From positions 33,388,133 through 33,452,132 of the forward strand of contig CM059975.1 in NCBI GenBank assembly GCA_030490835.1: a stretch of DNA of 64,000 nt, read 5' to 3'. Below the pieces are notes generated by a model. It did not search any database. It was not told where the DNA came from and saw nothing but the letters and a program-made list of their open reading frames with translations. Of the stretch, positions 12,070 through 23,000 are shown in pieces. Both the position numbers and the translations under genes were made by a program. Each line of letters starts with the position of its first letter. Within the stretch, counting starts at the first letter, position 1. The DNA comes from Annona cherimola (Eukaryota; Streptophyta; Magnoliopsida; Magnoliales; Annonaceae).

Positions 12070-12538
12070 GTTGTGTCATACCCCCTTAAGTTTATTATTA
12101 GCATTTTAGACCTCATGTTTACGTATTAGCATATTATAACCTAATAAGTTTCACGTTTTGCATTTTAAACCCTCCGCCCCAACGCCGTCTGCCACGCACC
12201 GTCTGGTCGTGTGACATATCAAAAGTACCCCTCAATAAAAACAAAAACATATCCCTAGCTAGCACCAACATTAATGCAGACAATGAAGATTTTGAAATAG
12301 AAAATAATGTAAGCAACAAACATCGGTGAGAAAATGCATAATGAGGGGTATTTTTGTTTTTATTGAGGAGTATTTTTGTCATTGTATATGACCAGACGGT
12401 GCGTGACAGACGGCGTTGGGGCTGAGAGTTTAAAATGCAAAAGATGAAACTTATTAGGGTTTAGTATGCTAATACACAAACATTGAGATCTAAAATACTA
12501 ATAAGCAAACTTAAAGGGGTATGGCACAAATCCCCCGT
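12070..12538. mobile_element. long-arm foldback MITE with a 9-bp target duplication (Mutator-like)
   Basis: Two arms of about 170 bp are inverted copies (for example CATACCCCCTTAAG at 12079 versus its counterpart at 12510, and GGCGTTGGGG with GACGGTGCGTG in the right arm matching 12178-12205), around a ~100-bp loop. The flanks share CCCTTTTGC at 12061-12069 and 12539-12547. Long terminal inverted repeats with a 9-bp duplication are the signature of Mutator-like elements. No transposase ORF. Arms differ by scattered substitutions, so the insertion is not very young. Confidence 0.75.
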
Positions 12539-12754
12539 CCCTTTTGCACAATGATTTTCAGAACCAAAATGAGATCTTCTTAGGGAGCCACGAATGCTCA
12601 TTTATGAAATAAATTGAAAATTGAGAGAAAGATATGGAAAGTGCTCTTTTGTACATCTACCATAGACATCGCAAATTGTGAGCATTCAATTTAGCAAAGA
12701 TGAAATGAAAGAAATAGACTACGGAAGAATCTGATGCTTTCTCATTTTAGCGTT

Positions 12755-13350
12755 ATGGTGCACTCATGTGCAAATATATATATTTTTTATTTTTAAAAAA
12801 AAATTAAACAATTGTTAATTTAAGTGTATTTACTATATGTATCATTTTTTACCATTTTTGAAAATTTTTAGATTTTTTGGATTTTTAAAAATCAGTGGCA
12901 TTTTTAATATTTTTTAAAAATGCTATTGATTTTTAAGAATCTAAAAATCTCCAAATTTGAAAAAAATCAATACACATGTTAAATACACTTAGGGTGTGTT
13001 TGGTTGGAGGTAAAACTTTTTTATGAAAACTTTTCAGAGTAGAAGTTGTCAAGTTGATAGAAAATGATGTGATGTGATAGGGGTAATAATGAGATGTAAA
13101 GAGAATAAAGTTAAAATAGATAGGGTAGTTGTATGGATATTTGTGTGGAAATGATCGAAAAGTAGAGTTATTTATATAGGAAAATGTGAGAAAATAATTA
13201 AAAAATAAGATAGTTATGGGAAGTGAAAGGTTTTTGATTGAAAAGTTTTCATTGACATATTTTGTGTGTAACCATACACACCCTTAGATTAACATTTTGG
13301 GTAAAAAAAAAATTAATTTAAAAATAAGTTAAATGCACCCCGGTGAGCCA
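12755..13350. mobile_element. self-complementary MITE split by a Tourist-like insertion
   Basis: The left (ATGGTGCACTCATGTGCA) and right (reverse complement GGCTCACCGGGGTGCATTT) ends are inverted relatives. The left arm contains an internal palindrome around 12890-12930 (ATTTTTAAAAATC). The right arm resumes at 13287 (AACATTTTGGGTAAAA) after the 292-bp Tourist-like copy. Confidence 0.5.
12992..13283 (+). mobile_element. Tourist-like MITE, 292 bp, TTA target duplication
   Basis: Ends GGGTGTGTTTGGTT and, reverse-complemented, GGGTGTGTATGGTT; flanked by TTA at 12989-12991 and 13284-13286. The TIR and 3-bp duplication are those of PIF/Harbinger-derived Tourist MITEs. Used here as the reference copy for the family, which recurs at least ten times in this window. 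No coding capacity. Confidence 0.85.
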
Positions 13351-13654
13351 AGGCATTTCCCCTCATTTTATTCCTCGTTTATTTGTACAAGTGATATAAT
13401 GATATAATGATTTACGCCTCATATAGCAGCGAGGTTCTCATCATTTACCTATTTTATTTGGTATTGGGCTTGACTGAATCAGTAATTGTTTATTGAGTGC
13501 GTGTGCAGAACATCCCCAGGTATTTCGGCTGTATTTCAGCTACTAAACTAGTGTATTCCAGCCGTGACGCACGAGGCGGCTCCATGGCTACGAACGTGGA
13601 TTTGAAACAGCGTGGCAGTACTGGTCTCCCCATTCTGTGGTAGTGTTCATCTTA

Positions 13655-13945
13655 TAGAAAAATTAAAAATATTATTAGATGTGTGCTAAAATATTATTAG
13701 GAGTTTATAGAAAAATTAAAAATATTATTAGATGTGTTTTAAAATATTATTAGGAGTTTATAGAAAAATTAAAAATATTATTAGATGTGTTTTAAAATAT
13801 TATTAGTAGTTTATAAGAATGTCTAGTGTTCATCTTATAAAAAAATTAAAAATATTATTAGATGTGTGTTAAAGTATTATTAGGAGTTTATAGAAAAATT
13901 AAAAATATTATTAGATGTGTTTTAAAATATTATTAGTAGTTTATA
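13655..13945 (+). repeat. 53-bp minisatellite, five units in two groups
   Basis: A 53-bp unit (TAGAAAAATT...TATTAGGAGTTTA) occurs three times head to tail from 13655. After a 24-bp spacer (TAAGAATGTCT plus AGTGTTCATCTTA) it occurs twice more, and the TAAGAATGTCT spacer recurs after the last unit. Units differ at few positions. A higher-order duplication of the group is implied, since the spacer and the flank AGTGTTCATCTTA are both repeated. Confidence 0.85.
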
Positions 13946-14130
13946 AGAATGTCTCAGATTGTAATACCAATTAAGATAATTGTAATTATCCATAAAAAAC
14001 TATTATATTCCAACTATTAAGCTGTAATATTATTAGGAGTTTATAAGAATGTCTTAGATTGTAATACCAATTAAGATGACTGTAACTATCCATAAAAAAA
14101 AACTACTATATTCCAACTATCAAGTTATCT
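13944..14130 (+). repeat. two tandem ~99-bp units following the minisatellite
   Basis: TAAGAATGTCTCAGATTG at 13944 recurs as TAAGAATGTCTTAGATTG near 14043, each followed by TAATACCAATTAAGAT and CATAAAAAA-CTA. The second unit starts with a piece of the 53-bp unit (ATATTATTAGGAGTTTA), tying the two repeats together. Confidence 0.7.
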
Positions 14131-15189
14131 AACCTATCTATTTTAATATTGGAACATAGGGCCTGCTCTGGATTAATACAAAATTTTTAAGAATTAGTGT
14201 ATGTATTATAATTAAATTAATTAAAATATCGCTTATTAAATATTAGAAGTTCTTAGCGCAAACTATGTAGTAGAGCGTAATAAGATACGGTGCTGATCTA
14301 ATGCAATCAATTGCACTGATAGTTGCTTTTTATATTTCCGTTCCATTCCTATGAAAATGGTACAATGAATTTGAATTTATGGAACTCTTGATTTAGGGCC
14401 CACCTTGATGATTATATGAAACCTTCGTTTTAAAATTATTTGTTTAATTAAAAAAACTAAAACTTGTCACAATCAAAGGTGCATTTGGCCCATCTAATAA
14501 AAGTATACGATCAACGTAATACAATTATTTGATTTTTTTATCAATTTCAAATACATTAATTCAACATCTGAACCATCTAAAACACTGAGACATCCTTCAT
14601 ATATAGATGAATCATTTTATAAATTATCATAACAATTCCAACACATCTATAAATGGGAACAGATGTGATTGCAAATTAATTTTACATAATAAAGTACCAT
14701 AGATTGTCGAAAATTAGGGGAACAGATGTGATTCCAAAATAAATATGTTCGACTAAGAGGACTCCTTTTTTTTGTTGTGAATAAGAAACTCAAGAACTCC
14801 AATTGCAGATTAGAAGACTTTTTTATTTCTGTACGAGAAAATCCTGCTGGCATGGCATTAACATGCCATCGACGAACAAATAACAAATAGATATAAACTT
14901 TATTTGATTGCTTAATAGCAGCATTCATCAAACTCAGAAAATCAGGCTAGCCATAACGAATAAGAAGAGGTGATGAAAATTTAATACAAAATCCTCTCAT
15001 TGCCCTACTCTCGAGAATTTGATAATTATTTTTTATTCCTTTCTATAATTAATGATATTTGTCTAACCATTTGATCGTAAACATCGTTGCACAAATCACT
15101 TGGTTTCCCGAAATGATTTTCAAAAACGATGCTGACCTCTAGAAGTTCTCCGTCACAGTTTTTTTTTTATTTTTTATCAATTAGTTCAC
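14131..15189. other. AT-rich intergenic DNA, nothing recognised
   Basis: No supported gene or complete transposon was found. Short repeats of AACAGATGTGATT (14659, 14721) are present. Confidence 0.4.
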
Positions 15190-15459
15190 GAGTTATTTAA
15201 CTACAAAACTTTTAAACCAAAACTTTTAAATATAAAATTTTTCAATTTTCACAGCTACCTTATTTTTAATTATTTCTTTACATCTTCCAATACAGCTATA
15301 GTATTTTTCAATCATTTATATACAAATACTCATACAATTAATATAATTATTTTAACTTTATTCTATTTATTTCTCATCATTACCCATAATGTATTATAAT
15401 ATTTTCTCCTATTTTAAAGATTTTTTCATTAAAAAATGTTGTCATTTTCAAACGCACTC
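15190..15459 (-). mobile_element. Tourist-like MITE, inverted, diverged
   Basis: Carries the family core in inverse orientation (ACAGCTACCTTATTTTTAAT, TTTTTCAATCATTTATATAC, TTTTAACTTTATTCTA, CTCATCATTACCC) and ends near AAACGCACTC, a decayed terminus. Target duplication not resolved. Confidence 0.6.
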
Positions 15460-15539
15460 TTAAAATATCTGAATTTTCGTTGGCATGAAAATAAATAACA
15501 TGTTGAGGTATTCTACATGCAGATGTCTCTCTTTTTTTT

Positions 15540-15760
15540 GTTTTTTATGTGGTCCCACGTATAGTCTTTATATATACTAAATTTACTATTTTTGAATTTA
15601 TTTTATATAATTTCAAAAGTCAACAGTTTTTACCTCCATTTAACGTTAGGGTGAAAACTATTGATTTTTTAAAATTATACAAAATATTTACTCCAAAAAT
15701 GCAAAATTTTTGTGTATAAAGTAAAGACGTGAATTCACATAACAATGAAAAGAAAAACTA
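15540..15760. mobile_element. foldback MITE-like palindrome
   Basis: The left half (ATGTGGTCCCACGTATAGTC, then TTTTATATAATTTCAAAAGTC) is complementary to the right half (TTTTAAAATTATACAAAATA, then AAAGACGTGAATTCACATAA). This makes a hairpin-like repeat of about 220 bp with arms of about 90-100 bp. No ORF. Confidence 0.55.
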
Positions 15761-15936
15761 AAAAAAAAAAATTCAAATCACATGTACGTATCCAAGCTCA
15801 GTACATATGTATATGTATAAAATCAGAACCCAACTAATGAGCATTGCAGTACCAGAGTCGTAATTCGGACGGGCCCAAGAATATATGATTGTGTCATATG
15901 CGAACTTTAAAATCCGTAATTATTATTTCCGCTTTT

Positions 15937-16228
15937 GGGTTTGTTTGTAAAATGATAAAAGTTTTAAATAAAAAGTTTTTAACTTAAAAGTTTTTAAACC
16001 GGAAGAAAATAATATGATATAACAAAGATAATTACAATAAGTAAGAAAATTAAAATTAAAATAGACAGGTTAATTATATAAATAATCGTATACAAATTAT
16101 TTCGTGATAAGATAATTATATAAGAATATGCAAAAAAATAATTAAAATATAGAATAATTGTAAAGAGTAAAAAATTTTAAATCGAAAAGTTTTGGTTTGA
16201 AAATTTTTCTAGTTAAACAAACATGCCC
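15937..16228 (+). mobile_element. Tourist-like MITE, 292 bp
   Basis: Ends GGGTTTGTTTG and, reverse-complemented, GGGCATGTTTG; flanked by TTT on both sides (15934-15936, 16229-16231). The length is the same as the 12992 copy and the core matches (AATTAAAATAGACAGG, AATAATTAAAATATAG). Confidence 0.7.
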
Positions 16229-16274
16229 TTTATCTAATTGTCTTCGTGATAAAACTAGATTATTCATTGAGAAA

Positions 16275-16711
16275 TAATCTTGCTAGCCTGACTAAACAAA
16301 TGTTCTGATTAGCTCACCTCAAAAAACTCATTTATAATAATTCTTTTTTTTTTACTTTTGTCTTCATATACTCGTTTATGTAAGTATATTTAACATATAA
16401 ACCAAGTTTTACTTTTTTAATATATGTACATATCTTTTTTACATTTTTAAAAATAAAGATATTTTAAATAATAAATGTTTAAAAATCTCAAAAAAATATA
16501 TAAACATATTCAGGATATTTTAAATACATATGTACATATAAACGTTTAAAAATCTCAAAAAAGTATATAAACATATCCAAAAAGGGTAAAACTTAATTTA
16601 TATATTAAAATATGCTTACATAAACAAGTATATAAAGAAAAAAATTATTGGAAATAGATTTTTTGATGTAAGCTAAGCAGAGTATTTGTTTAGTCTGAGC
16701 TAACTGAATCA
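16275..16711. mobile_element. MITE with TTAGCC-type inverted repeats, copy 2
   Basis: Left TAATCTTGCTAGCCTGACTA and right reverse complement TGATTCAGTTAGCTCAGACT pair as terminal inverted repeats. Subterminal blocks (TTAGCTCACCTCAAAAAAC; AAATAGATTTTTTGATG) match the copy at 7004-7388. It contains an internal repeat of the TTTAAAAATCTCAAAAAA block (16468, 16542). Confidence 0.65.
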
Positions 16712-17079
16712 CTCCTTTTATTCATTTGCTTCAACCACTGGCAACCATTCAATTACAAGATAGCAACTAATCAAATCACAAGGACAATGGTTAAGTCATG
16801 ACAAACTTGAATTAGAGCTACAGTCATTTTAATTATACAATCATCTTACTTAAAATCACTATGTTAGTGCTCATAAAATTCTTGATTTCTTTCTTTAAAT
16901 ATTCAAAGCCTTGGAAGCGGCACTAATTGCCATTTTAACAACTGCTGTGTGAGTTATGCTGCGGCGATCACTTTTGAAGGTTCTAAACATTCACACCATC
17001 CAAGAGAATATTCAAACATTAGTTCATTACTGTGCAGAGCCATGACCTCCTGCAGGCTGCTTGTTCATCCTGTGTGAGA

Positions 17080-20000
17080 TCAATCGGGTTTCTTCAAGTT
17101 TAAGCAGTTATCTGCCGCCTGGTTAAACAGTTCTTGAACCTGCTTCAATTCCTGTTCTGGAAACAGAAAATTTTCAGTGTTAGCTTGTTATCTGATTTGT
17201 AACTCAAGAAAAGAAGCTAAAAGATGTGCATGTGAGAGATCCACATGGGTGTGTAAAAAATATGAGTAAAACAAAGATCAGGAGATTCAAAGGATGCTGG
17301 AAACTTCAACAAACAAGAGAACTTTGAAACCCAGCAAGAATATTCATTTCCTGGAATCCCTCTCAAGTCTCAATAAATGTCATTGAAGTAAGAACAGACC
17401 AAATTTGAATCAAAGGAGCCCATGTGAATGCGTCCGAACTCCACAGGTTCACAGCTGCAGTGGAAAGACGGTGGAGAGAACTGGAAATGTGGTAGGAGAT
17501 TCCTTGGGTGCTAAGGAGACAAACCATGTCACGTGCAATTTGTTGAGAAAAAACTCTTTTAAGGTCCAAAAACATCCAACAAATACTTATCAGTATGACA
17601 TGAACTTGAATTTCAAATGGTCTCATCCTATTCTCATAATTGGTGAAAACGTACATCTATAAATCAAATGATCTCGTCCTATTCTTATCATTGGAGAAAA
17701 GGTACATCTCTAAATCCTCAAACAAATTAACTTCCGAAACTGCATTCAATCAGATTTTGACGCAGAAACTTTTTCAAAATCAATCTAACTTAACAGTGTA
17801 AGAACTTCTTAAGACAATCTGGTGCAAACAAAGTGTTAGCTTGATTGATGCAGAAACTTTCAGTGTCAATATGGTGCGGAGTATCGTATAGATTAAACTT
17901 ACTAATTCACTTTGTTCAAATGGAACAGTGCATGAATAAAAATAGAAAGTTCCTTTGAGTACAGTTTCCCATGTCCAGTTCCAGCACAAGAACCCCCGAC
18001 TAATGTTGAATATCAGATTACATGCCCATATTGTCAAATTAGCCCCTTATGACTCGTGATTGACAATCCAACTCACCGAACTCGCAACAATGCCATTACC
18101 AAAATCTGTAACTTATGCTTTTCTTTAAGGGAAATGAACAATTGAGAACAAGAGGGAAGGAAATTCTTCTGCATGTCATCTCATGCAATTGATGATTCCA
18201 CCTTAAAGAGAAAACAGTTGTTTGCATCTTGCACCTTAGGTTTGGTTATTTCTACCCAGCACAACAAATCTACACTTTGCATGTCATGATGCCAGAAAAA
18301 TATCAAGTATTCAAACAAAGCAGACAGAGACTTTACATGGAAAAAGCCTTGACAACTATTAGCTAGACACCCAAAAACCATGGTAAAAGGTGGAGAAGTT
18401 TGTATTGATTGAAGAAGTGAATGTAGTTGAGCTGAAAGAACTGATCACACATAGATTGTATGCCCCTTTATCCTTGGTAGATTATATATTCTCCTTCAAA
18501 GACCATTGCTCCGAATTTGTAGTCACTTCAACTTAACCATGATGTTGAATAACTACATTGGAGCATCAAAAAAGATCTCATAAAATAGTGGGTCATATCA
18601 ACTGTGGGCCCGCGACTTGGTATTTAGAGTGGTATTTTCTTCCATGTGTCTGATGTTCTACCAATAATCACTTGCCTCTCATCATTTCAAACTTTTCTAA
18701 GGATAAAATGACAATATACGATGAGAATATACCACTAAATTTGAAAGCTGAAGCACATAAATGTCAGTGTCTCAAGTCAAACGGCTAAAGCACATAAATT
18801 TAGAGTATGGGACTTGAAACATCTTGTAAGGTCCAAGTCTTCTTATCAATGTAACTGAGTACAAGGTCACACTTGTAAGCTCTTTAAACTATTTAGATCT
18901 GTTGATCATAGACATTAAATGCTCCGGCTATTTAAAGGCACCACGCTTCAATGAATTTATCCAATACAATGATACATATGTATTCATGTATCAAGTTTTA
19001 AAGCGTACCTTTTTATTAATGCATTTATCTATGTTGAGTGGAGAAAAGTTGATGTAGGGCATGAAGATATTTCCATAAATTAGGATTTATTTTATTTTTA
19101 GTTTTTATTTAAAAGTCTTGTCATTTTAAGGATTTAGTGTCTTGAGCTCAAACACTAGTGTAGCTTGTTTTAAAGTGTTTGTTTTTATCCTCAGCTATTT
19201 CTTCATTGATAAGTTTACTTGTTATGCAAGTTCGCTTGGCTCGCAAGTTTATTTATTATGCAAGTTTTCTTGTTATGTAGGTTTTCCTTCTCTCATTGCT
19301 TAGGTTAAGTTTTGCTGTAAATAAGGTTACTTAGGTTTTACGTAAGACAATTTATTTTATAAAGGAATAAGATCTTTATTTTCCTAAATTCTCTGCTTCT
19401 CTTCTTCCTCTTCCTCCCCCTCCCCCTCTTCTCTCTCATCCTTAATTCTTCTAATTCCTTTCTCTGTTTTCCTGCTCATCCCCTTGAGAGGTTTCTTCCT
19501 CTTTATTCTATCTTCTTCTTTACTTGTCCTACGCCTCCTCTACCCCTTGAAGTCTTTCTTCAACCATCTTTCTCTTTCCTAATTCACCTATGGTTTCTCC
19601 CCTTTCTTCTCTTCTTACCCTATTGAGAGGATCTTCCCTCTTTCTTCCAAAGTCTTCCCTTTTTATTGATTTAGAGCATGCTGTCCTGCATCAAAAAGGG
19701 GGGTTGGGGGAGTTAGGCTGAGTAGTATAGAGAACCTCTATCACTACTATTGCTTTTTCCCTTTGCCTCACACTCAAGCCTTCATCCAACGTTCTTGTGG
19801 AGACCTTATGATTTTTCTTTCTTCTCCCTTCTCCATGGCTTTCTCCACTGATATCCCTTGAAAACTATCTACTGCATATTTGAGGAGGATATGGAGATAG
19901 GATTAGATTCCTTTAAATGTGGAGTTACTTCTGTCAACTGTACAACAAAGAGGTAGTCATTTCCAAGCCAAATGACTATGTATAAATAAAGAGTCCTTGA

Positions 20001-23000
20001 AGATTGAAGTTAAATTCCTATGTGAAGGCCTGGTGGCAAATGCTCTAAGGACATTCAAAGTATACCCTGCTCAGTTGGCTCCAAACCCTTGAAGGATTGT
20101 TCTGGTTCTAGAGAGATGCTGTTATCAGAGAAATGAAGCCCCAAGGGCAGATACAAAGAAACATTCCAGGGTTGAGGAAATTTGGAGATTTTGCTGCCCT
20201 CTAAGGCAAAAGCAATACAAAGATTTTGCTGACATTCAGGAAGAATACCCAGATCTGGACTCATTCAAGTTTCAAATTGATTTTGGTGTTTGAATCTCAT
20301 GAGTGTATGTATGTATATATACATCAATGAATTGAAACGTTGCTTCAAGATTATAGCCTGAAATTCTTACATGTTTTATATTGCATTTTGCCATAAAAGA
20401 TTCCTAAGTAGATATTGTTATAACAAATTTATTCGCTAGCAGGGAGACGGACTTTGATTAAAATAAATGCAAACATGACATGTAATATAAAAATCAATTA
20501 TCAGATGAATCTAGGTGGTTAATGACGTTAATATTATGTTGAATCCTACCAAATACATTCCTCCAGCAATATCCAAACCTGAAAATGTAGAATTTCAAAC
20601 ATAGGGTGTGTTTGGGAAGTGATAAAACTTTTATATGAAAAGTTTTTGGTATAAATGTTGTCAAAATAAAAGAAAATGATGTGATATAATAAGGGTAATG
20701 ATGAGGAATAAAGAGAATAAAGTTAAAATAAATAGGTTAGTTGTATAGGTAGTTCTGTAGAAATGATTGAAAAATGGAGTAGTTGTATAGGAAGATGTGA
20801 AGAAATGATTAAAAAATATGATAGTTATAGAGAGTAAAAAGTTTTAAATTGAAAAGTTATTTTGACATTTTTTATGCCTTATCAAATACACTCATATTTT
20901 TAATGGTAAAACATAATAGTATTTTAAATGCAATGTATGCCAAGAACCCGAGACTTATCCTCCAATGGGATAATCAGGCTTATGGGTTTCGCAATGCTAC
21001 TTCATTAATTCTATAAGAGTCTTCACATTTGGGAGCTATTTTTTCTGAAGTTGTGGCTTCAGCTTTTCACCAAACTAAATCAACAATGAGAAATCCCCAC
21101 GGTTGCATTATAACACTGCCATTTTTTGCCAGTAATTTGCATTTTCAATTGAATGTATTCTTGGAGACCCAATAAATTCAGGTGACTCAAGTAAAAAAAA
21201 TTATTATGTTCTACATTGAAATGTACTTGTCTCAATGGTGGAATAACAAACTCTGCTGGCACCATTCCTTCCCAACCATGGGAAAGGTTAAGTGGAGTCT
21301 CACCTGCAGGTGTTCTTGTTTGTCCATGATCAGTCTATTTATTTCCAAACTTTTCTCTATGTTTATTCAAGAGTTCATGTAAAGTGCTCGTTCAAGAGTT
21401 CAAGTTCAGTTTGTTACCTCAGTCTGCCTATTGGCCTGAGCGTGTGCAACTGATACTAGTGCTTAAGCAGAGTTCAAAACCTTCTAGAGCTACTCCCCAT
21501 TGTCGTTAACCAAAGCATACAGAATGTCAAATATGCATTTTAGATTTTTCTCATATGAAGGTTAACACCCATTCAGATTCAATCAAAACTAACGCTTTAG
21601 CTTTGGCTCATTTAGAAAAATAGTACATAGCCACCATTAAAAACTTCCTACCTCCAGTGGAGGGAGGTAATGGTCTGAGGATGTCTAATCCCAATTGGGT
21701 GGATACCCAGAGTTCCAATAGATGTTTATCTTGTAAGCGGCAATGCAAGATGTTGGCAATTTTTGGCAGAGAATACATACTTTTACACATTTCCAAGCAT
21801 CAGACTTCAATAATGGCCAATAAAATCCTACTCAGATACATTTATTAGCTAAACTTCTCCAAACACTAGTAGTCACCAATTCTAAAATGATTTCTGAGGT
21901 TCTGATGGTGTCAGACATCACTGATAAGGATGTTCTACAGTACCATGCACCATTATCTAGAACATAACGTGAGCTTCTTTTAATAAGAGCTACACCCTTG
22001 ACTTTGTTATCTGACAAGATCCCATTTTGGAATTGAATACGTCAGATGATTGGCTTCATCTAACCATCTGAAGCTAATATTTTAGCTAAGTTAGCATTAT
22101 CAGTGATGAAAGTCGTACAAAATCTAAATACGTGGATTTAACATATGGAATATGATATCATGATAAACACCAAGTCATGGACTTGAGAGCACATATAATA
22201 CACAATCTCCAAGATCTTTGGTGATGCTACAATGTAATTATTTAACATCATGGCTAAGTTGACGTGGAACAACAATCACTAAAGGAGGATATAGTCTACC
22301 AAGTATGAAGACCAACACAGAGTCTGTTTTATCAATTCTTCCAGCTTAGTTGAATTCGGTTCTCAATCAAATCAAACTTACTCCTATTTCTAGTTTCTTC
22401 ATGGTTTTTGAGTGTCTGGCTGATACTTGTTGTCAATCTTTTCTGTCTACACCCACATACATACCCTGTAATTTTTAACATTTTTGCATGGGTAACCCTA
22501 ACATTATGAACCATTAAAAATCAATTGTCAACATTGTCAATGCTAATGTCCACGAAAACTCATAGCAAGCCTTTTGTTCAATAAACACTAAACTTCAGAT
22601 TTTTGAGTATCTTTCGTAGCACAATGCCCCTTATACATATCTCATTAAACCTAATCTCACATCTGTTATCCATCCGTACTTGTCAAATACAACGATCAGT
22701 TTATTAGCAACAAAAAACTCCAGTTCCATGATACAAACTCTTGGTCATCCATTTCATAAGACATGTTGAACTTCAAATCAAATGCCACAAAGAGCATTCC
22801 CATTTGCATTATCTGAACCATATCCCAACTTTACGAAATATCCATGAATTCTTTCACATTCCAGTTTCCAAGGCATTCCCTAGAGTAGCAAGGCATTTCA
22901 AAACAAATAGAGAAGTGTAAGAATTAGGCTGCATTCTAAACTCTAGCATCTCTTTAAATAGAGAAATACTTTCTCTGAACTCCTCAATCCTCATCTATTC

